Under the pieces are notes generated by a model. The model had not been told where the DNA came from, did not search any database, and saw only the letters and a program-made list of their open reading frames with translations. This document shows, piece by piece, positions 56,334-64,000 of a DNA stretch of 64,000 bases. Made by a program: the position numbers and the translations under genes. Source of the stretch: Chiua virens (Eukaryota > Basidiomycota > Agaricomycetes > Boletales > Boletaceae); contig JAHNUO010000006.1 in NCBI GenBank assembly GCA_019787685.1, positions 1,798,001-1,862,000 on the forward strand, written 5' to 3'. The stretch's first letter is position 1; each line of letters begins with the position of its first letter.

Positions 56334-58678
56334 ATGGGCGTCGTGAGCAGCTGCTGCGAGTCCTGCTGTGCGTCTGAAACCAATTCCTCATTCATTCACT
56401 ATCTCATCCATCCTAGTTCGCTCACGTAGATCTCAACAATACGAACCACTTTTATTGGAGAACGAACGTGAAGCAGTCGCCGACCTCCTCCAGTATCTCG
56501 AGAGTACGCCCTCGATCTTTCCACTTTCTCCCCCTCCAAATCATCTGTTTTTGTAGATCGCACAACCACCAATTTCTTTCAGGGCTCTCCCCTCACCGCC
56601 CTAACAACACTCTCTTTCTCTGACAATGTCGACCTGCAACGCAGTGCCGCTCTTGCGTTTGCCGAAATAACAGAGAAGGAAGTTCGTCCCGTCGGTCGAG
56701 ACACGCTCGATCCCATTCTCTTCCTCCTCTCCAGCCAAGACACCGAGGTTCAACGTGCGGCCAGCGCCGCTCTCGGTAATTTGGCAGTCAACAGTATGTT
56801 TCACTCGTGTTTCGTGCACTCAACCCATGTGGAACTTTTCCGCAGCCGACAACAAACTCCTCATTGTCAAACTTGGTGGCCTCGAACCTCTCATCAGACA
56901 GATGCTCAGCCCTAATGTCGAAGTTCAATGCAACGCGGTTGGTTGTGTAACCAATCTTGCAACGCATGGTATGTACACGCATCGACACCACTTTTCTTGA
57001 TGAACGCTCCTTATTCCGTACTCTCTTTCCTTCTGATGTGTAGACGATAACAAGACAAAGATCGCAAAGTCCGGTGCTCTCGTTCCGCTTACCCGCCTTG
57101 CCCGTTCCAAAGACATGCGAGTTCAGCGTAATGCCACCGGTGCTCTTCTCAACATGACGCACTCAGGTATGTGATCCCATCAAATGGTCGTTTCAGTACC
57201 CAATTGCCTGCTGTAGACGAGAATCGGCAACAGCTCGTCAATGCAGGCGCTATCCCTGTCTTGGTCAGTCTTCTGAACTCGATGGACACGGATGTGCAAT
57301 ATTACTGCACTACGGCACTCAGTAATATCGCCGTCGATGGCGTGAACCGCAAGAAGCTTGCTCAAACCGAACCCAAACTGGTCACAAGTCTTGTTGCGCT
57401 CATGGACAGTCCCTCTCTCAAGGTGCAGTGCCAAGCGGCGTTGGCACTTCGGAATCTCGCTAGTGATGGTAGAAGCATTTCTTTCATACGGAGATGCGGC
57501 CACTAATGCCCGGGCATCGTCACTACAGAGAAATACCAGCTGGAGATCGTGAAAGCTGATGGTCTCAATTCCCTTTTACGACTTCTTCAATCAACCTACC
57601 TCCCCCTCATCCTGTCGTCTGCTGCCTGTGTTCGGAATGTCTCGATCCATCCACAGAATGAATCGCCGATTATTGAATCTGGTTTCCTTCAACCTTTGAT
57701 CAATCTCCTTTCATTCAAAGACAACGAAGAAGTTCAATGTCACGCCATTTCTACGCTTCGTAACCTCGCCGCCAGTTCAGAAAAGAATAAGCTGGCGATT
57801 GTCAAAGCCGGGGCCGTACAATCCATCAAGGAACTGGTTCTCGAAGTACCGATGAATGTACAGAGCGAGATGACGGCATGCGTTGCTGTTTTGGCCTTGA
57901 GTGGTGAGTGAAGTCTCGTTGACGGAATGACAGGCTGACACTTTGTAGACGAGCTCAAGGTCAACTTTTGGAGATGGGCATTTGTGAAGTCCTCATTCCT
58001 CTTACGAATTCGCCTAGCTCCGAGGTGCAAGGAAACAGTGCCGCGGCTCTTGGAAATCTATCCTCTAAAGGTATGACCACCAGTGCGCGATGAAACTATG
58101 TTATATAACTTTAATTTCCAGACGGACGGACGGCGACAGACGACTATTCGGCATTTAACGACGTCTGGGATAAACCGGAGGGTGGGATGCATCGATACCT
58201 GTACAGCTTCCTAACAAGCCCGGATGCCACGTTTCAACACATCGCCGTATGGACGATTGTACAATTGTTAGAGTCCGGAGGTACGACACTGAATTCATTT
58301 CGGATCATGTTGACCGAATGTTTTCTAGATCCGCAATTGATTAGCAATATACGAAACTCTGCTCTACTGAATCCCCCCATCCGGCAGCTTGCATCGTTAC
58401 GAACGCCCACGCCTCCGTCCTCTGTCGGCACACCACGGTCGCATCATTCTGCTTCGCAGTCATACGCAGATACAGACACGGGAGAGGGACAGGGAGAAAT
58501 TCAGGTGCTTGCGAAGCGGATTCTCGATTTTGTAGAGGGTGGTGACGTGGATGGGGGCCTGCCAAGAAGTGTGGCTGGGTCGCACATTGGAGGGTCTTCG
58601 CTGGGGAGCTCGAATGGGAGGGAGCACGAGGAGCTGAGGAGAAGTGTGCGAGAGGCATTTTCTGGGTCGCACCACTGA
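56334..58678 (+). CDS. VAC8: Vacuolar armadillo-repeat protein Vac8
   Basis: A vacuole-membrane adaptor for inheritance, nucleus-vacuole junctions and autophagy. The N-terminus [14 protein letters not shown] carries the N-myristoylation glycine and palmitoylation cysteines. Armadillo repeats follow in the typical order: [122 protein letters not shown]-terminal region begins [20 protein letters not shown]. Most introns sit at the start of a repeat. Near 57960 one base appears missing: DELK must continue as [18 protein letters not shown], which needs AAGGGTC where AAGGTC stands. All other joins are in phase; the stop is at 58676-58678. Confidence 0.9.
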
Positions 58679-59221
58679 GACGGTAAGGTTATTAGAGGAG
58701 GATGTTTTTCATGTATGTTTTGGGCATCTACGTTTGTTGTTTTTTTCTTTTTTACCTTTTTGTTTTGGTATTACCTAATCCGGACGGTAATCGATGAATG
58801 CCTCGTGTTTGACCACGAAGTGCTTGCCACGAGTTTTGCCAGGTGGACTGCGTTCGTCCGTCGGGATGGTTTGTTCACCGTCTGCCTTTTCCAACGCATC
58901 GCCTTGCCAGACTAGATAAGCTTGAGGCTCCGAGTCCTTTCTCGTCGCTCCCTCTGATCTTTGCTCTCCTCTTCTTATTTCCGTGCATCTTTTCTTCTGC
59001 TGCTAATTTTAATTGCTTCGCCTGCTATTAGATATCGTGGACTCCAGGACTGCGCCGAGGAGGTCTTCCATTCACCGGTTTCGTTGACCGAGCCAAACCT
59101 CGTTGCCTCTGCACCCTCTCACCCTCTTGTCCCTCTGCCAACTGCCCCAGTGTTCCGCATAATCTCCTCTCGATCAGATTCCTTTCACCACGCTGCTTTC
59201 CCAAACGTCCTCGCTGAAACG

Positions 59222-60684
59222 ATGCGTGCACCCGTGTTGCTAACGCTCTCCTCCGCTTTCGCCCTCGTTCTGCCACTCGCGGCTGCTCGCAGCTCGTTTC
59301 TATCTCATGCACACAAGGTTGCCATAAAGCATAGTTCTTCGCTAGCACGCGACCTTCGCATAGCTTTCGGTAGTGTCCTTGTCGCGCAGCCTGGTGATGT
59401 GCCAACTCAGAACACATTCTGTGTCTCAAACAATGGCGGGGGTGTAATCGTATCCAGCGGAAACGGCACTTCACCTCCTACCGTCACCTCCATACCAACC
59501 ACTTCTAAATCTCCCGGTCCTTCCTCTGTGCCGTCTTCATCTTGGAAACCAATCGCTACCTATTCAGGCTCCACATTCTTTGATGGTTGGACCTTTTGGA
59601 CTGCTGCCGATCCGACTCAGGGAAACGTCCAATATGTAGACCAAGCTACCGCTCAAAACGGCGGACTCATCGACATTAATAGCGCTGGGAACGTGGTCAT
59701 GAGGGTGGACACAACACCCACCGTACAGACTAATAGAAAGAGCGTGAGAATTACCACAAACCTGACCTTCACCGAGGGCCTGGTGGTTCTCGATGCCGTG
59801 CATATGCCCACCGGGTGTGGCACCTGGCCAGGTATTACTTTCGCTTGGATGAATGCTCCTAGAACTGACGCTCCACTGAATTACAGCATTCTGGACGAAT
59901 GGCCCCAACTGGCCCGATGACGGCGAGATCGACATCGTTGAAGGCGTCAACAATTACACCGATAATCAAGCCACGATTCACACTAACGTCGGATGTAGCA
60001 TTCCTACATCCAATTCCACCTTGCTAGGTGTTACAGGCACCGTTGTTGGAGGGACCGATTGTTCTGCTGCGCAGTCAAACGACGCTGGATGTGGCATGCG
60101 TTCCCCTAGCAACACTAGTTTTGGTAGCGGCTTCAACTCTGTTAATGGAGGTGTTTATGCTAGTAAGTGACTTGCACGCACATGATAAGTGACGCTAATC
60201 TCGCACAGTGTACTGGGTTAACTCTGTGGGGATTAAAGTATGGTATTTCCAAAGGGGTTCGATACCCAATGATATCACAGCTGGCGCACCCCAACCGCAA
60301 AACTGGCCCACTCCCATGGGTTTTTGGCCCAACTCGACCGATTGCAACATTGGTAACATGTTCAAGGCTCACAGCGCAATATTCGATACCACCCTCTGGT
60401 GAGTCTACCGTCTTCATCGGAGGAAGTAATACCTTTATGAACGCCGGTGTAGCGGTGATTGGGCTGGAAGTGCCTGGGGTGGCACTGGTGTACCCGGGCA
60501 ATCCGTCAGTTGCCAGGCGCAAACTGGATTTGCTACATGTACGGAGTTCATACAACAGAGCGGCGCATCATTCAATGACGCTTGTGAGTCATCCTCCTTT
60601 TCCTCGCATTTGGCACTCAGCGGACCACGGGTAGACTGGGAGATTAAGAGCGTTGCGATATACCAGGATACCTCTTCCTCATGA
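59222..60684 (+). CDS. Secreted GH16 beta-glucanase-type glycoside hydrolase
   Basis: A predicted extracellular or cell-wall beta-1,3(4)-glucan hydrolase. The N-terminal signal peptide is MRAPVLLTLSSAFALVLPLA. A Ser/Thr/Pro linker (SIPTTSKSPGPSSVPSSS) precedes the GH16 fold: [40 protein letters not shown], then the catalytic E-I-D-I-V-E (DDGEIDIVEGVNNYTDNQAT, nucleophile and acid/base glutamates), GSAWGGTGVPGQSVSCQAQT, and YWEIKSVAIYQDTSSS at the end. Introns: 59832-59887 or so, 60162-60209, 60400-60453 and 60588-60633, all in phase. Start 59222 was chosen to open directly with the signal peptide. Laminarinase-like specificity is inference. Confidence 0.9.
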
Positions 60685-60979
60685 TTTTGACATGTTTTAC
60701 GGATGGATTGTTTTGATGTTGTCACATACGGATAGAAGATCATGCTGAACATGATGTATCTCCTAGAAATATTGTATGATGTATTTTAGCTAACATATTC
60801 CGCCATCTCCAGCAGGTGAGGACTAGGATTGTGGATACTGTAGAGTTAGATGTCACCCGGGACTTTAAATTTGACATTCTGGAAATGATCATTATGCTTC
60901 ACAACTAATAGCTCGACAAGGTGCTAACCAAGCAGCCACCTCTCAGGATACATGCAGGCTTCATTAGTTACATTCCGAC

Positions 60980-63900
60980 TCACGACCTTCCACCCTTCTT
61001 CTTCTTGTTCACGACCTTGAATCCCCACTCCTGCTGCACGGGCTTCGGTTGTGTCTTGACCACATCAGCGATGGACACCGGTTTATTGCTCGATCCCGAC
61101 GCGCTAGCAGTCCCACGTCGAGTCGCGGCATCAACCTTTCGCTTGTTGACAAACTCCGATGCAAAACGACGACCGTCGAGGGTCGTACTACTTGCATAGA
61201 TGAGGTCGGAAATGATCTCAGTCGTCGACTGATCAGGATCAAGAGGAAACGAGAGCAACATTGACGTTATATCTTCCACTAATTCGATCGAACATAAGAC
61301 GCCAATTGTCAGTTATAACGGGTCTTGGTCCACTTACAATTGACTGAGCTATTCAATCCTTTGAGCGACTCGCCCAGCCACTTCAAGAAGTCGTGGGACG
61401 GTGTCACAGGGAAGTCTTCGACGCGCGGGGTTGCCACTTTCACGGTTGTAGTCGCTGCCTGACGAGCTGGCGTACCATTGGGACGCAGTACGATGGCAGG
61501 TGCAGGATTACTCGAAGCGGGGTTCGTGTTCACCGTCGGCCGAGGCGTATTTGTAGGAGGGCTTGGCTTGCCATTGGGTCCAACGGTGGTCCAAGGGCTA
61601 CTCGAGGCTTGCGCGCTGGGAACAACCTATAATACATTAGCAGCCACTCGAATAACCAGAATATTGGTATACCTTAACCGTGGTCTCTGCGTACGCCCGG
61701 CGTGCAGCTGCAGTCGCCATGTTGTCCCTAACGGCTAGCTTCTTTCTCCTCTCTTCCTCTTCTTGAATCTCCTTCATGGTTTTCTTGGCTGTAGGTGCAG
61801 GGCTCGTGTTAGACCATACGGGGGCTGCGGGCGTAGCGGATATAGGGCCGCCTGTTGGCGCTGTCTCCTTGGGTGGTATTACATTTCGTGCACCGGCTTG
61901 CGATGTGGGTAAACCCCAGGAGGACGTAAACGTTTGGCTTTCCTCGGCAGCAGAATTGGGACTAGTAGCGTTCGCACAGGAAAGGCGTTCTCGTTCCTTC
62001 TCGGCAGCCTTGCGCGCCTCAGCTTTCCTCACTTCCGCTTCTTGAATCTCTCTCAAACTCGTCATCCCGGTCCCCTTTTGTTTCTTAGAATCATCATCGA
62101 TAATCCAGGCAGGTTTTGACTGAACAGCGGGGGCGGCCGATGCTGAGGTTTGCTCTTTGATTATAGTTGTCGCGGGTGGAGGTGCTGCTACCTTGGATGC
62201 TGGAGCCTGGAGGTCGCGCGCCGTCGACTTGCGCCTTGCTTTTGATGCTAGTGTTTGTGTAACCGGAGTAGGAGTAAAAGTGCTTGCTGGCGTGGCAGAG
62301 TGTGAAGCTACAGTTGTTGCACTGGCTGACACATCATCTGTTGACTCGGCCTGGGCCGGTTGTGTGTCAAGCTGAACGGGGACGTCGTCCTCCACGGGAG
62401 AAACGACAATGTCATCTGTTCCTTCCTCCTCTTCCTGTTGTTGCAGTTTGTTATGCTGCCCAAGATTACTAAATGTAAGGCTGTTCGGGCCGGGCATTTC
62501 CCTCCAAACGTCTTCCACGACAGGCAGTGAGGCCATCAACCAAGGAGAAGGGCCGACAGGCTGAGGTGTTATCCATTCTGATACCTGTGGTCGGGCAGGT
62601 GGTACGACTGGTGAAGGTATGATGGGGTATTCGAAAGGCCTAGTACGTGCGGTCCACGGCGATGGACCGTTTGGTTGTACAGCAGAAGTCGGCGTTCGAG
62701 TGACGTTGGGAGTTTCTGAAGTCTGTAAATCCTGTAACGGTGATACAGACTGGCGGTGTTGAACAACATAAGGAGCAGAGGAAGACTGGGGAAATTGTGT
62801 TGGAACACCAAACTGGGAGCCGAGACCGTTGATTATGTTACCGTTGAACAGCATTCCATTTGTATCAGACGGGTGTGGTGGAACCGTGGGGTCATGATGG
62901 CTACTGAGACTGTCGTAAGTCGTGTCGCCATAGTTTTGGTCGACAGACAACGGGTTTCCGATCGCGCAAGCTCCAGTGCTGTTGAACCCATTGGAATAAG
63001 GACGTTGATCACTGTCATTAAGCCCCTGGCTAATCTCCCCTACCCCAGCTGACCAAGGAGAATTATCACCACTTGCATTGTAAACATTAAACGTATCGAT
63101 AGAGGGTGCCCTTCTTATATTGTTATCGAGCGTTCGTGCGTCTGACATTGGATCTTGAAGCGCTGCTCGCCCTCCAACGGTACGGCCTCCAAAGTTGGGA
63201 TCGTTAGAGTAAACGCTGCTCCCCGTTCTGCCGTCAAATGTAGATGGGTCTGGAGAACCATTTCCAAACCTTCCGCCACCAAGGGACGATGAAGGTGAAT
63301 CGGCAGGAGATGAGCCATTCAAGTAAGGATCTAAAGTAGGCCGCAACGTTTGGGTTGGAATAGGGTGGTATCCATTGAACGTGCTTTGCTCGTGGATCGG
63401 AGAGTAGCCCTTGGGGGACGAGGTGCGAGGTGCTGCGAGACCAGGAGGACCAGGAGAGATGTGAGAAAGGAAGATCTGCCCACCAGCTCCAGCCGCACGA
63501 CTTTCTAGCATTCCGACTGCAATCCAATCCGTATCGATGTGGGTACGCTTCATGCGCAAGTCGGCGGTGAAGTACCCTTCATCAAACCATTTCTGCATCA
63601 AGTCAGCCCGGAAGGGACCTGTATTATTCAGATTTACCACGGTGCGAGTATCTGACTTCAGGATATACTCACCTTGAACCTGACCTTGGGGGTCCAAGTA
63701 TGACCATTCGATGCTCGCAGGATCAGTCAAACCAGGAGGAGGTCTCAACGGGAGAGGATTTGTCGTGGGTGATATTCGCGCATTCGAATTGGTTTCATTG
63801 CGACCTTCCAAGCTCATGCTTGCCATGCTCTGGTCAAGTGGATTGAACTCCGACGAAGAGACTTGATTGTTCTGTATGACGTCTGATTGAAAAGTACCGG

Positions 63901-64000
63901 GACCAGGCGAAGAGGATCGATCCGTGACGACGGCCGCATCGCTATCACGAGTATAGGAAGAGTGATGCCCGCCACTTTCTTCCTCTTCCTTGATTTCTGA
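60980..64000 (-). CDS. GYF-domain protein (5' end outside window)
   Basis: The GYF domain reads IEWSYLDPQGQVQ, TGPFRADLMQKWFDEGYFTA, DLRMKRTHIDTDWIAVGML; the GPF...M..W...GYF pattern binds proline-rich peptides. About 430 Pro/Ser/Gln-rich residues follow, then a coiled, charged stretch (EIQEAEVRKAEARKAAEKER). The C-terminal helical region includes SHDFLKWLGESLKGLNSSVN, DITSMLLSFPLDPDQSTTEI, and FKVVNKKKKGGRS at the stop 60980-60982. Introns lie near 61278-61337 and 61628-61673. It resembles yeast Smy2/Syh1-type proteins linked to mRNA or COPII functions. The frame remains open to the right edge (SEIKEEEESGGHHSSY at 63953-64000), so the N-terminus is missing here. Confidence 0.82.

Overview
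The window looks like nuclear DNA of a filamentous basidiomycete, most likely an Agaricomycete. Genes sit on both strands at roughly one per 2.3 kb. Nearly all are cut by short canonical GT-AG introns of about 45-60 nt. The proteins read as fungal orthologues: AAP-type amino acid permease, Elp4, Imp1, Ies1, Tim8, septin, Msh1, Aco2-type aconitase, Gnd1, Phb1, Pub1, Atg16, Vac8, and GYF-domain and GH16 proteins. There are no bacterial-style operons, and I saw no CRISPR array, rRNA, convincing tRNA or transposon.

Layout. 0-4 kb: a hypothetical protein and a disrupted kinase-like gene. 4.4-6.6 kb (+): amino acid permease with a 6-nt microexon. 6.9-11.9 kb (-): LRR-RhoGEF. 12.5-14 kb (-): ELP4. 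14.2-15.1 kb (+): unknown protein. 15.4-17.2 kb (-): MYND zinc-finger protein. 17.5-18.1 kb (+): IMP1. 18.1-19.0 kb (-): TTC1-like TPR protein. 19.4-20.5 kb (+): unknown protein. 20.9-21.3 kb (-): first copy of an unnamed two-copy family. 21.4-22.6 kb (-): IES1. 22.9-23.3 kb (+): TIM8. 23.4-24.9 kb (-): phospholipid acyltransferase. 25.2-26.8 kb (-): a broken Aa_trans transporter. 27-30.2 kb (+): alpha/beta hydrolase with a long insert. 30.9-31.7 kb (+): second copy of the unnamed family. 31.9-35 kb (-): MIT-domain protein. 35.6-37.2 kb (-): septin, divergent from MSH1 at 37.3-40.7 kb (+). 40.7-44 kb (-): aconitase. 44.2-46.8 kb (-): oxysterol-binding protein. 47-49 kb (+): 6-phosphogluconate dehydrogenase. 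49.3-51.8 kb (+): ASNSD1-like protein. 51.9-53.0 kb (+): prohibitin 1. 53.3-54.8 kb (+): PUB1-like RNA-binding protein. 55.2-56.2 kb (-): ATG16, divergent from VAC8 at 56.3-58.7 kb (+). 59.2-60.7 kb (+): GH16 glucanase. 61-64 kb (-): GYF protein running off the right edge.

Functional grouping. Several genes concern mitochondria (IMP1, TIM8, MSH1, aconitase, PHB1), but they are not contiguous and I do not claim a cluster. The suggestive pair is ATG16/VAC8, two autophagy-related genes sharing a 157-bp divergent promoter that holds a TTAGGG tandem.

Three patterns stand out. First, very small exons (6, 9, 11, 12, 18 and 22 nt) sit inside conserved genes. Second, a two-copy gene family of unknown function has identical intron phases in both copies. 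Third, about ten single-base frame breaks fall inside otherwise well-conserved genes. Assembly or read error is the simplest explanation for these. Two of them (PUB1 and aconitase) place a TGA exactly at a +1 shift point and deserve checking against RNA. Exon structures were deduced by eye from splice signals, reading frame and remembered family conservation; no alignment or search was run.
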